A stretch of 64,000 nt of DNA, from NCBI RefSeq assembly GCF_012844305.1, contig NZ_JABANE010000021.1, positions 32,728 to 96,727 on the forward strand, written 5' to 3'. The translations under genes were made by a program, and so were the position numbers. This DNA is from Flammeovirga aprica JL-4 (GTDB taxonomy: Bacteria; Bacteroidota; Bacteroidia; Cytophagales; Flammeovirgaceae). Shown here piece after piece: positions 28,301 through 35,598 of the stretch. The notes beneath the pieces are model-generated. The model was not told where the DNA came from. It did not search any database and worked only from the letters and a program-made list of their open reading frames with translations. How positions within the stretch are numbered: position 1 is the first letter of the stretch; each line of letters begins with the position of its first letter.

Positions 28301-28399
28301 TTTTTCCTGTGCGGAAACAATGTTACCTCCTAAAGTAAAGAGTATACAGAGGAGGGTACAAACTAAATGTTTGCATGAAAAATGTAAATTTTCATTCAT
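25388..28399 (-). CDS. SusC/RagA family TonB-linked outer-membrane transporter, operon 2
   Basis: A 1003-residue outer-membrane importer built like SusC 1: signal peptide (ending VSAQ), carboxypeptidase-like regulatory domain (IKGTVVDENGAPLPGVAVVV), TonB-box-like EEVLVIGYGSTTKKDATGSV, plug (GSTIRIRGGSSLIASNDPLI, then ATAIYGSRASNGVIIITT) and a barrel ending in GFNVNF. The N-terminal 230 residues are nearly the same as in SusC 1 while barrel loops differ, which fits related but distinct ligands. It is first in operon 2. About 720 bases upstream carry the same inverted-repeat block and paired operator-like sites as operon 1, so common regulation is likely. Confidence 0.95.
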   Translation of the reverse strand: MNENLHFSCKHLVCTLLCILFTLGGNIVSAQEKSIKGTVVDENGAPLPGVAVVVKGTTHGTTTNFDGEYILNLSSDNVTLSFSYIGYLTKDFLVGSEMRIDVPMEVDAEQLEEVLVIGYGSTTKKDATGSVEAVTADGFNKGAINSPQGLLQGKVAGVQITTGGGAPGSGSTIRIRGGSSLIASNDPLIVIDGVPVDSDGISGMRNPLNAINPADIESMTVLKDASATAIYGSRASNGVIIITTKKGSTNESSINVNYNGSVSVNTLNNQVDVLSADQYRDIMSGRPGEHLLGSANTNWQNEVFQNSVSTDHNVGVSGNVKGWLPYRASAGYTMDNGTLKGSSMDRTTLNLNLSPKFLDDHLSVNASIKGMFVNNKFGNDGAIGSAVSYDPTQPIYDSRFPHYGGYHTWTTTDDPLSGRSVNAPSNPMAMINQNSNTSNVNRSIGNAQIDYKIHGFEDLVLKVNAGYDYSSAKGGVYEGIETSWNENNAPSGIEEKGGFVSDYTQEKRNEVLDLFAQYNKEIGKHRFDVMGGYSWQHFLQEGTTVEQNGYGYEMKNQPWATEYYLMSFFGRANYTFNNKYMATVTVRQDGTSRFSPQNRWGTFPSLALAWKIKEEPWMQSVNFVSDLKLRAGVGVTGQQNIGAGDYPYMNTYTRGDEYSRYGFYNPSTGQWEYFNTIRPEGYDENIKWEQTTTYNIGLDYGLFNDRLTGSAEVYYRLTDDLLNYIPVPGGSNLTNMLLTNVGSMENKGVELSLNAKIIQRQDFHWDFGVNMTWNDSKITKLTTVDDPSYEGVKVGGIAGGTGETIQIHRVGYTPYSFLVYEQIYDDNGKPIEGAYVDRNGDGKIDEQDKYIAGDPMANLFFGFTTRLMYKNWEFSMAGRAQFGAQVYNNVDSNNSAYDQLYVSANNNTNNVTTDIYNTGFQSRQLHSDYYIQSANFLRIDNIMVGYNFNNFLKGKANLRVFGTVNNPVIFTNYKGVDPEISGGIDNNMYPRPTTYMLGFNVNF

Positions 28400-28523
28400 A
28401 ATTACTAGGTTAAAATTAGGTCGCTTTTTCTCTTTCTAAAAATACTGTTTTGGGCTTGTAAGGAACAATAAATTATCTCCACAACAAGCTCTAAAAAAAA
28501 TCAAGTTTGATTAATAGTACTAT

Positions 28524-28610
28524 GACAAAATTATTTAATACTAATTCCAATTCTTGTTTAGCATTGTACTTACAAAGAATAATTTAAGAATTAATGATCA
28601 ATAATTTCTG
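28524..28610. repeat. Degenerate intergenic repeat, copy A
   Basis: A 24-base block at 28524-28547 is identical to 51622-51645. A second block at 28561-28607 aligns well with 51701-51747 (GTACTTACAAA versus GTACTCACAAA, then TTAAGAATTAAT in both). It lies in the region upstream of susC 2. CAAAATTA within it would be a TAnnTTTG element on the minus strand. Confidence 0.55.
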
Positions 28611-28687
28611 ACGTCGTACTTAAAATTTAAGATCATTAGGTTTAACAAATTTTTCTTAATTGCTTTTTCATCTCATTCTCATTTTCA

Positions 28688-28714
28688 AATTTACAAGTGC
28701 AAGGTAAACACTTT
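28688..28714 (-). promoter_or_regulatory. Conserved inverted-repeat block upstream of susC 2
   Basis: AAGTG (28695-28699), 9 bases, CACTT (28709-28713), set in TTTACAAGTGCAA and TAAACACTTTA as upstream of susC 1. It lies about 300 bases from the susC 2 start, with the intergenic repeat copy A inserted between, which explains the larger distance. Confidence 0.5.
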
Positions 28715-28842
28715 ATATTTTACTTTATGATTAATTTATTATAAAGAGATATCTTAATTTTAACACGACAATAATGTGCAAAAGTTATTTTCACCAACTA
28801 TTTATTAAATTATCTTACTATTAGTTTTAAAATATGATAATC

Positions 28843-28854
28843 AAACGGTTGCTT
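28843..28854 (-). promoter_or_regulatory. LacI-type operator-like site 1 upstream of susC 2
   Basis: TCAAACGGTTGC matches AANCGNTTNC; only the outermost G of GNAANCGNTTNC is missing. It is centred 144 bases from the conserved block, against 140 in operon 1. Confidence 0.45.
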
Positions 28855-28969
28855 CGTTTTTAATTTTAACTTAAAACAAAGGACTTATCTTAACATTAAT
28901 AGTACAATTTTTATATATTATTTATAAAATCAAACGTTAATTATTTTTAAAAACGAAACCTGAAATTAC

Positions 28970-28981
28970 TAAACCGGTTGC
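28970..28981 (-). promoter_or_regulatory. LacI-type operator-like site 2 upstream of susC 2
   Basis: TAAACCGGTTGC matches AANCGNTTNC with core AACCGGTT. The spacing to site 1 is 127 bases, against 129 in operon 1. The rest of 28400-29120 is AT-rich with no coding signal. Confidence 0.45.
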
Positions 28982-29024
28982 TAAAAAATGAAGATTAATA
29001 GAACCTTAGGGTTATAAAGCAGAA

Positions 29025-29068
29025 AATCTCCCACAAAAGAGTTTGAAATAAACCTTTCATGGGAGATT
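29025..29068 (-). terminator. Hairpin after the DsbA-like gene
   Basis: AATCTCCCA (29025-29033) pairs with TGGGAGATT (29060-29068). The minus-strand 3' side continues TTTTCTG, a short U-tract, about 50 bases past the gene end. Confidence 0.5.
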
Positions 29069-29120
29069 AAAATAAAAATATGACTTTTCTAAGTTTTAAA
29101 AGTGTATGTCAATTTTGAAT

Positions 29121-29744
29121 TTAAAGGGTGTAACCGTAAACTTTATCCACCATCTCATCACCATCAAAATAACCTGCTGCTAATTCTACAGCTTCTCCAT
29201 CTCCTTTATCTATTAATAAGGAAGGAAAACCATTGGCTAAGAACCTCGCTTGATTGATTTCAGCAATGGTAGCATTCTGATCTTCTTCTGAACCCCATGA
29301 ATCCATGAAAGGTTTTGCGTCTATATCTAACTTCTGAAGCAATGCTAAATAAGTTTTGAAGTCATCAAAACGCTGCCCGAAATAAAACTGTGCTTTTTGG
29401 AGTTCCGATATAAAAGCCAATGTTTTTTCTGGAGCATTCTTTTTTACCCAAGTTATCGCCAATGCTGGTTCAAAACTTGAAAATGTATATGAAGTATCTT
29501 GTGATAACTCGTAAAACTCTGTACTGACCAAAGCACCCGTTTTTTGTTCCATTACTGGCGAATGCTGTTTCATAAACTGATAAGTCTCTTTCCCTCCTTT
29601 AGGTGCTTGTTCGCCAACCCACATTCCTCCAACTAAAAATTCAAATTGAATTTCATCTTTATAAGCATCATACACTTTTTGTATGCTTTCACTATTGCCA
29701 TAACACCACCCACACTGAGGGTCCATTACATATATTAGTTTCAT
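29121..29744 (-). CDS. DsbA-family (FrnE-like) thiol oxidoreductase or isomerase
   Basis: A 207-residue thioredoxin-fold protein with the active-site motif Cys11-Gly-Trp-Cys14 (MDPQCGWCYG) after the first strand and an inserted helical domain, as in the FrnE/DsbA-like group. The cis-Pro loop is probably GFPSLLID near residue 180. No signal peptide is present, so it is probably cytoplasmic like FrnE proteins, unlike classical periplasmic DsbA. A longer frame begins at 29765, adding MFKQKNN; I prefer the ATG at 29744, which places the first strand directly at the N-terminus. It is monocistronic between two hairpins. Substrate unknown. Confidence 0.8.
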   Translation of the reverse strand: MKLIYVMDPQCGWCYGNSESIQKVYDAYKDEIQFEFLVGGMWVGEQAPKGGKETYQFMKQHSPVMEQKTGALVSTEFYELSQDTSYTFSSFEPALAITWVKKNAPEKTLAFISELQKAQFYFGQRFDDFKTYLALLQKLDIDAKPFMDSWGSEEDQNATIAEINQARFLANGFPSLLIDKGDGEAVELAAGYFDGDEMVDKVYGYTL

Positions 29745-29790
29745 ATTATTTTTTTGTTTGAACAAATATTGATCATTTTCTTAGGATAAA

Positions 29791-29822
29791 AAAATAGTTC
29801 ACCTCATAGTGAAGTGAACTAC
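29791..29822 (-). terminator. Hairpin between LD-carboxypeptidase and DsbA-like genes
   Basis: TAGTTCAC (29796-29803) pairs with GTGAACTA (29815-29822); the A-run at 29789-29795 gives a minus-strand U-tract. It is about 220 bases past the carboxypeptidase stop. The rest of 29823-30044 is AT-rich with nothing recognisable. Confidence 0.6.
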
Positions 29823-30044
29823 TAAAAAATATGGGTTAATTACCTTTATTTTTTGAATAAATATTTTGCTAATGCTTTTGCTTATTTTGATACCTTATAT
29901 ATGTATAAAGTCAAAACAAACCATAAGTAATGGCACTTGTTTAACCTTTTTAAATATAATATTAAACAGAGTGATTTTTACGTATTACAACTGACTTCTT
30001 TTCAGAAACTTTATTTTGTTCAATAAAATAGTCTTTACTGAACA

Positions 30045-30938
30045 TTATATATTTTCGGCCACTTCTATTAATGCTTTATCTCCAATACATTTTATTTTAT
30101 ACTTCCCTCCTAGTTTAATAGGTGTATTGGGAAAATCATGACCAGCAGAAATTTCTGTGATCACAGGCACATCTACTTTTTCCTTGACCATTCTATTGAT
30201 GCTTAATGGAAAATAAGGTTCTTCTTCATCAGGTACATCTGAAAACTGTCCCATAAGTATAGCTTTCACCCCCTTAAAGGCACCACTTCTTTGAAGATGT
30301 GTCAGATAGCGGTCAATTTGGTATGGCTTCTCTCCAATCTCTTCTATAAATAAAATCTTACCTTCCGTATTCAATTCAGAATAAGTACCAATCTGATCGG
30401 ACAACAAACATAAATTCCCTCCTACTATTTCCCCTTCAATCACCTGATCACTGAATTTTTCATTGACTTCTCCCTTTATACATGGAAACTCTTCATAAAA
30501 AAGCAGGCCCTTCAGCTGGCTTAAACTCACTTCTAATTCTTTTTTTGAAAATTGCCCCACCATTGGCGCATGTATGGAAGGAAAACCGAGGTTATTGATA
30601 CAGGTATGCAAAGCAGTCACGTCAGAAAAGCCTATGATTAATTTTGGATGATCAATAAATCTGGCCCAGTCTACTCTATCTATAATTCTTGTAAGGCCAT
30701 ATCCTCCCCTTGCCATAAATATTGCCTTAATTTCTGGATCATCTAGTGCATGCTGCAACTTACCTATTCTTCTGCTGTCTGCCCCTGCGAGGCTTCCCCA
30801 TTCTGCCGCCCATTCCTGATCATTGGGTACTATCAATCCCCATTCCCTTAATATTTCAATTCCTTGTAATGTTGCTTCTATATCTACTTTACCAGAACTC
30901 GCAACTACAGCCACTTTATCTCCTCTTTTTAAAGTCAT
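30045..30938 (-). CDS. S66-family LD-carboxypeptidase (LdcA/MccF-like)
   Basis: A 297-residue serine peptidase of family S66, which trims the terminal D-Ala from murein tetrapeptides during peptidoglycan recycling or acts on peptide-like antibiotics (MccF branch). The nucleophile is Ser105 in GFSDVTAL, preceded by ARGGYGLTRIID. The Glu is expected in ILFIEEIGEKPYQIDRYL, and the His in AGHDFPNTPIKLGG, giving the Ser-Glu-His triad. No signal peptide is seen, which suits a cytoplasmic recycling enzyme. Length matches LdcA. It is monocistronic. The choice between LdcA and MccF function cannot be made here. Confidence 0.9.
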   Translation of the reverse strand: MTLKRGDKVAVVASSGKVDIEATLQGIEILREWGLIVPNDQEWAAEWGSLAGADSRRIGKLQHALDDPEIKAIFMARGGYGLTRIIDRVDWARFIDHPKLIIGFSDVTALHTCINNLGFPSIHAPMVGQFSKKELEVSLSQLKGLLFYEEFPCIKGEVNEKFSDQVIEGEIVGGNLCLLSDQIGTYSELNTEGKILFIEEIGEKPYQIDRYLTHLQRSGAFKGVKAILMGQFSDVPDEEEPYFPLSINRMVKEKVDVPVITEISAGHDFPNTPIKLGGKYKIKCIGDKALIEVAENI

Positions 30939-31055
30939 CGTATTATGATTATGTACCCAGATATCTATTTTGCATCAAATAAAAATAATCATTACGGTTT
31001 ACATTCATCACAATTAGGCTTTATTCTTCTGATTATATCTTATTTTATCTTTATA

Positions 31056-31091
31056 AAAACAAAGGCTGACCCTAAAAATAGAATCAGCCTT
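31056..31091 (-). terminator. Terminator of the first 202-residue paralogue
   Basis: AAGGCTGA (31062-31069) pairs with TCAGCCTT (31084-31091); AAAAACAAA on the left gives the U-rich tract on the minus strand. The same terminator is present after the second paralogue, so it was part of the duplicated unit. Confidence 0.75.
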
Positions 31092-31119
31092 CTTGAGTAA
31101 TAAAAGTGTGTTGAGTTTA

Positions 31120-31728
31120 TTAAAACATTGTAATTTTTTCTGAATAAGTCACATTATTTGCTTCAACATCCAATATAAATTGACTTACTTCTAAATTCCT
31201 TAAATCAATATTTGTAATAGAATTCTCTCCTGGAATAAATGAAGCTTTATAGAGAAGATCATCTAATCCATCATCAGAGCGGAATACCACACTGACATTT
31301 TCGGTTAAGAGATTCGTCGTTTCAACTTTTATTATATTTCCTTGAAAACTAACTATTATACCTCTATTACTAGATCTCATAGTATAATCCCTCATTGAAA
31401 TTCTTTTGGATTTTGAAAGTTTAAACTCTCTATTGATAACCTTATCTTCAAAAGACATTCTAAAGGTATAAAAACCTTTTTCAAGTGATGATAAATCAAT
31501 CTTTTCCACTTTATCCGTTGTGACAACAAAATTGACTTCCTTATATTCATTGCCTTCATCATCTAAGACTTCAACTTTCACAACTTTTTCTCCTTGAGTT
31601 ACAGCTGAAAAATTGACAATAACAGTAGATTTTTTTACAGAAATTGAATAAGACAGTGTGTTCGCGGAAGCTGTGAATGAAAGAATATTTAGTATAAGTG
31701 CAATGAGTAGCATTGTTGATTTATTCAT
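31120..31728 (-). CDS. Secreted beta-rich protein, paralogue 1
   Basis: A 202-residue protein with a Sec signal peptide (MNKSTMLLIALILNILSFTASA). The mature part has two similar Ig-like beta-sandwich halves. The first ends IDLSSLEKGFYTFRMSFED followed by REFKL; the second ends IDLRNLEVSQFILDVEANN followed by KITMF. They look like an internal duplication of the kind seen in DUF3244-like or secretion-tail-like Bacteroidota domains, but I cannot assign a family. It matches the neighbour at 32149-32757 over the whole length with identical size. No catalytic residues are evident. A periplasmic or surface location is inferred. Confidence 0.65.
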   Translation of the reverse strand: MNKSTMLLIALILNILSFTASANTLSYSISVKKSTVIVNFSAVTQGEKVVKVEVLDDEGNEYKEVNFVVTTDKVEKIDLSSLEKGFYTFRMSFEDKVINREFKLSKSKRISMRDYTMRSSNRGIIVSFQGNIIKVETTNLLTENVSVVFRSDDGLDDLLYKASFIPGENSITNIDLRNLEVSQFILDVEANNVTYSEKITMF

Positions 31729-32085
31729 ATTTAGTATTAGTTAGATGAATGTTCATTATTTAAATTTTGGTTCGCAAATATATAAATAGAATTCAATAAC
31801 AAATACTATAAATTAACATTAACACAAAATAATATACTAACATCAAGCACAAATGTAATACAAACACTTGTTTTTTCATTTTATAAAGATAAAAAATGTA
31901 CTATTCAATGATGTAATATTAACACTTATTCAACAACTAAACATTAATGGTCACATTTTGCTTTTTGGTTTCGAAAAACTCTCTAAGTAGAGGGAAAAGT
32001 ACATTTTGTTGCTTAACCAAATAAAATATGAACATGGGATACTTTCATCTCAATTGAGCCTCATTCCTCTGATTTTATTTTTATA

Positions 32086-32121
32086 AAAACAAAGGCCGAC
32101 TCCAAAAACAGAATCAGCCTT
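32086..32121 (-). terminator. Terminator of the second 202-residue paralogue
   Basis: AAGGCCGA (32092-32099) pairs with TCAGCCTT (32114-32121) with one wobble; AAAAACAAA lies on the left as at 31056. The stretch 31729-32085 is AT-rich with no gene; it contains the paralogue 1 upstream region. Confidence 0.75.
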
Positions 32122-32148
32122 CTAGAGCAATTAAGTAGGGGCGGTTCA

Positions 32149-32757
32149 TTAAAACATTGTAATCTCATCAGTGTAAGTCACATTATTTTCAACAACATTT
32201 AATATAAATTGACTTACACCTAAAGGTCTTAGATCGATATTAGTAATAGCATTTTCTCCTGAAAAGAAAGACACTTTATATAAAAGCTCTTCACCGCCAG
32301 TATAAGATTTGAAAAGCAGGTTCACATCTTCTTTAAGCTGACTTGTTGTTTCTACTTTCATAATATTTCCCTGCATTCTAACTACAATTCCTCTGTTTAT
32401 GGACTGCATAGAATAATCACGCAATGAAACTCTTTTTGATTTTGAAAGTCTAAACTCTCTTCTTACCACTTTGTCTTCAAATGTCATTTTAAAGGTATAA
32501 ACTCCTTTTTCTAAGACTTCTAAATCTACATTTTCGGTTTTACTTGAGTTTATTGTAAAATCTTGTTCAAGGAATTCGTTTCCTTCGTCGTCAACTACTT
32601 GGACTTTTACCGCTTTATCTGTTCCTAAAAGATTGGAAAAATGAATAGAAACTACTGATTTTTTAGCTGTGATTGAATAAGATAAATCGTTTGCAACAGC
32701 AGAAAATGCAAAGATTGAAAGTACAAGAGTACACGCTAGTTTCGTTAATTTATTCAT
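32149..32757 (-). CDS. Secreted beta-rich protein, paralogue 2
   Basis: A 202-residue paralogue of the gene at 31120-31728, with signal peptide MNKLTKLACTLVLSIFAFSAVA and the same blocks in the same order: SYSITAKKSVVSIHFSN, VQVVDDEGNEF, VLEKGVYTFKMTFEDKVVRR, SKRVSLRDYSMQSINRGIVV, ending DEITMF. A longer frame starts at 32829, adding 24 basic residues in front of the signal peptide. I choose the internal ATG at 32757, which gives exactly the same length as paralogue 1. The pair and their shared terminators form a tandem duplication. Function unknown. Confidence 0.65.
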   Translation of the reverse strand: MNKLTKLACTLVLSIFAFSAVANDLSYSITAKKSVVSIHFSNLLGTDKAVKVQVVDDEGNEFLEQDFTINSSKTENVDLEVLEKGVYTFKMTFEDKVVRREFRLSKSKRVSLRDYSMQSINRGIVVRMQGNIMKVETTSQLKEDVNLLFKSYTGGEELLYKVSFFSGENAITNIDLRPLGVSQFILNVVENNVTYTDEITMF

Positions 32758-33103
32758 ATTTAGCGAAAGTTTAAATAATGTTTCAGTTCTAAAGTTCTTA
32801 ATGCTAAGATAGAGCTTGGGTTTGAGCAACTTCCTGCGAAATTACAGTTTTCGTAAAAAAAAGTATTTTTTATTACATTAATTGTAAAACAAACTCTTAT
32901 TTTATTGTATTTTAAAAATATTAAATTTAACTATTTGAATAAAATGACATAAAATTTATACGATTCAGTGAAAGGCGGTAGTTAACAATGTGGACTTTTT
33001 AGAAGGATTATCATTTAAAGAGTAAAAGTCATAGGTAAATACAAAACATTACTTATCTTATCAATGTCAATTTGTGATAGTAAAACGTCTAATTATCAAA
33101 CTA

Positions 33104-34153
33104 ATGAAATATCAGTGTTTAATCTTCTTTCTTATAATAACCTCTTTCTATGCTCAAGCACAAAAAAGAGTTTATTTTAATGAAGGCCTCACGGAAGTGC
33201 CTGCTTCTTCCAAAGAGAAAAAATATTACAGTGAACATGAATTTGCGGAAGTGAATGAAGATGGATATTATCAGCACAGCTTATACGATCTTGACGGACA
33301 CCTTTCAAAACGGTTTTTAACAGAGGGCTCTTCTATCAAAAGTAAACAATTTGGTACATATAATGCTTTTCACCCTGATGGGACAGTAAAGGAGGAAGGA
33401 CAATTTACGAAAGGCAAAAAGGATGGTTTCTGGAAAATCTACTTCAGTAATGGCAATGTAAAGGAAGAAGGCGAATTTAGTAATGGCTCCAAAAAAGGGA
33501 CCTGGAAAAGGTATTATGAAAATGGACAGCTTGAAAGTACTTATTTTGATGTTTACACCCAAGATGAACAATTCTCAAGAAGGATTTATGAAGACGCTTG
33601 GGATATTTCAGGTAAACAAACTCTTGAAAAACAAACTGGTACTTTAAAAATACATAACAGTAAAAATCAGTATTCGGAAGAAGGCAGTCTTCTGGCTGGA
33701 CAAAAAAATGGTAAATGGATTGGTATTTATGATAACGGTCAGAAGTTTTATGAAGAAACCTATGAACTGGACTCGCTGATCAGCGGTACTAGCTGGGATA
33801 GAGAAGGACGAAAATATGAGTATACTATTTTAAAAATTGACGCTTACCCTGAAATGGGGTTCAGAAAGTTCTACAAGAAATTCTACAACAGGTTCCAAGC
33901 CAAATACCTTACGAAAGGCATTTTCAATAACAGTTATACTTATGCAGAAAAGCTTTTTATGACTTTCGATATTCATCTGGATGGCACGATAAGCAATATT
34001 CAGTTTACTAACCCTCAATTGCCTAGTATTAATAATGCAGCTAAAAATACTTTAATAGAACTGAAAAATTGGGTACCTGCTGTGGAGAGAGGACAGAGTG
34101 TTTTTACAAATTATGTGTTTCCTGTAGAGCTGTATTCCAATGATGAGTATTGA
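33104..34153 (+). CDS. Secreted MORN-repeat (YwqK-like) protein with TonB-type C-terminal domain
   Basis: A 349-residue protein with signal peptide MKYQCLIFFLIITSFYAQAQ. The central region carries MORN-type repeats (EEGQFTKGKKDGFWKIYFSN, then EEGEFSNGSKKGTWKRYYEN, then GQKNGKWIGIYDNGQKFYEE), usually annotated as toxin-antitoxin YwqK family, although no toxin is adjacent. The last 80 or so residues (FMTFDIHLDGTISNIQF, then KNTLIELKNWVPAVERG, ending FPVELY) resemble the TonB C-terminal domain. A GTG at 33074 would add ten residues; the ATG at 33104 starts the signal peptide. The upstream gap 32758-33103 is AT-rich with no recognised feature. A role at the cell envelope is inferred. Confidence 0.7.
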   Translation: MKYQCLIFFLIITSFYAQAQKRVYFNEGLTEVPASSKEKKYYSEHEFAEVNEDGYYQHSLYDLDGHLSKRFLTEGSSIKSKQFGTYNAFHPDGTVKEEGQFTKGKKDGFWKIYFSNGNVKEEGEFSNGSKKGTWKRYYENGQLESTYFDVYTQDEQFSRRIYEDAWDISGKQTLEKQTGTLKIHNSKNQYSEEGSLLAGQKNGKWIGIYDNGQKFYEETYELDSLISGTSWDREGRKYEYTILKIDAYPEMGFRKFYKKFYNRFQAKYLTKGIFNNSYTYAEKLFMTFDIHLDGTISNIQFTNPQLPSINNAAKNTLIELKNWVPAVERGQSVFTNYVFPVELYSNDEY

Positions 34154-34160
34154 CAAAAAA

Positions 34161-34199
34161 GCCTTGCATCTCTGAACTAATAAATAAGAAACGCAAGGC
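34161..34199. terminator. Convergent terminator, MORN gene and argH
   Basis: GCCTTGC (34161-34167) pairs with GCAAGGC (34193-34199) around a 25-base loop; an A6 run on the left serves argH on the minus strand. Plus-strand use is less certain because no clear T-run follows. Confidence 0.6.
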
Positions 34200-34224
34200 C
34201 TAGTATTTGTATTAAAGACAGGAA

Positions 34225-35511
34225 TTAGAAATAAGTCTCTTCCATTCTCTTCTTAATAATATCATTACCCAAGTTGCCAATACTACCTTCATGGTTGTGA
34301 TTGACTGTTCTCTCAGGATTGTATTCTCCTTTTTCAATTCCTTCTCCAACGATAACATAAGCTTCTCTGAAAGGAATACCTTGAAGAACCAATTTATTTA
34401 CTTCCTCCACAGAGAATAAGTAATCATAGATAGGTGCTTCTAAAAGGTCTTTAGTTGGCTCCATTTTTTCGAACATCAACTTCGTCATCTCCAAGCAGTC
34501 ATTCAACATCTCAATAGCTGGAAGTAAGATTTCCTTGATCTGTTGTAAATCTCTATGGTAACCCACTGGAAGATTACTTAAGATAGACATGATTTGTGTA
34601 GGCAATGATGTTATTTGGTTACACTTCGCTCTTGTCAATTCCAATACATCAGGGTTTTTCTTATGAGGCATAATACTCGATCCTGTTGTGAACTCATTAG
34701 GGAATTTGATAAAACCAAAGTTACCACCTGCGTACATACAACCGTCCATTGATAGTTTCGCTACTGTTGCCGCTACTGAAGCCATCGCATTCGCTACATG
34801 GTATTCCGTTTTTCCTCTACCCATTTGAGCATAAACTACATTGACAGCCATCGATTGGAATTCCATCAACTCTGTTGTTTTTGTTCTGTTCAATGGGAAA
34901 GAAGAACCATACCCTGCCGCTGAACCTAGTGGGTTTCTATCTGTGATATCATAAGCTGCTTTCAGCATCACCATATCATCTACCAATGACTCAGCATAAG
35001 CGCCTAGCCAAAGACCAAAAGAAGAAGGCATTGCCACTTGCATGTGCGTATAACCTGGCATTAAGTAATCCTTGAACTCTTCTGATTTCTCAATTAATGT
35101 ATCAAATAATGCCTTTGTATTGTTCGCTACTTCCTTCAATGCATCTCTTAGATACAATTTAAGATCTAATAAAACTTGGTCATTTCTTGATCTACCTGAG
35201 TGTAATCTTTTACCAACATCACCATATCGTTGTGTCAGTAACATTTCCACTTGAGAGTGAACATCTTCTACGCCATCCTCAATCACAAAATTACCTTTCT
35301 CAATTTCCTCGTAGATTTCCTGAAGTCCTTTTAATAAGATGTCTCTATCTTCTTCTGTCAGTAATCCTACCTCCGCCAACATTGTAGCATGAGCCATCGA
35401 TCCTTTTACATCATAAGGAGCCAGTAAAATATCCAATTCTCTATCTTTACCTACTGTAAATTTATCCACTTTTTCATTTACAGTATAGGTAGACTTCTGC
35501 CAAAGTTTCAT
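34225..35511 (-). CDS. argH: Argininosuccinate lyase
   Basis: A 428-residue fumarase/aspartase-superfamily enzyme that splits argininosuccinate to arginine and fumarate, the last step of arginine synthesis. Signature GSSIMPHKKNPD (near residue 280) holds the catalytic serine loop; EDVHSQVEMLLTQRYG and LHSGRSRNDQV are the other conserved active-site segments, and MPGYTHMQVAMPSSFG contains the conserved His. It is slightly short compared with about 460 residues elsewhere, trimmed at the C-terminus, with all signatures present. It is the last gene of the arginine cluster; a REP-like hairpin separates it from the M20 deacylase. Confidence 0.96.
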   Translation of the reverse strand: MKLWQKSTYTVNEKVDKFTVGKDRELDILLAPYDVKGSMAHATMLAEVGLLTEEDRDILLKGLQEIYEEIEKGNFVIEDGVEDVHSQVEMLLTQRYGDVGKRLHSGRSRNDQVLLDLKLYLRDALKEVANNTKALFDTLIEKSEEFKDYLMPGYTHMQVAMPSSFGLWLGAYAESLVDDMVMLKAAYDITDRNPLGSAAGYGSSFPLNRTKTTELMEFQSMAVNVVYAQMGRGKTEYHVANAMASVAATVAKLSMDGCMYAGGNFGFIKFPNEFTTGSSIMPHKKNPDVLELTRAKCNQITSLPTQIMSILSNLPVGYHRDLQQIKEILLPAIEMLNDCLEMTKLMFEKMEPTKDLLEAPIYDYLFSVEEVNKLVLQGIPFREAYVIVGEGIEKGEYNPERTVNHNHEGSIGNLGNDIIKKRMEETYF

Positions 35512-35570
35512 CTCTATCTATTTTTATTTTTTTATTTCTAATTTATTAAAGGGAACATACCAATGATTGC

Positions 35571-35598
35571 GGGTAGACACATAGGTCTACCCCTACGG
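35571..35598 (-). repeat. REP-like hairpin, copy 2
   Basis: Stem GTAGAC (35573-35578), loop ACATAG, stem GTCTAC (35585-35590), then CCCCTACG. It is the reverse complement of copy 1 (7322-7350) with a compensated stem pair. Its outer arm supplies the TAG stop codon of the deacylase gene. Confidence 0.6.

Noticed and set aside
15068..28399. Numerous plus-strand open frames inside the sus genes
   Set aside because: They lie antisense to long, strongly conserved SusC, SusD and SusE proteins and show no domain-like composition.
15068..28399. Complete canonical starch utilisation locus with SusR, SusA and SusB
   Set aside because: Only susC, susD and susE-type genes are present; the single amylolytic enzyme (pulA) is 20 kb away and no SusR is in the window.
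28931..28940. A third operator-like site (CAAACGTTAA) upstream of susC 2
   Set aside because: It lacks the N between CG and TT required by GNAANCGNTTNC and has no counterpart upstream of susC 1.
33104..34153. Toxin-antitoxin locus
   Set aside because: The YwqK-type label rests on MORN repeats only; the protein is secreted and has no adjacent toxin gene.
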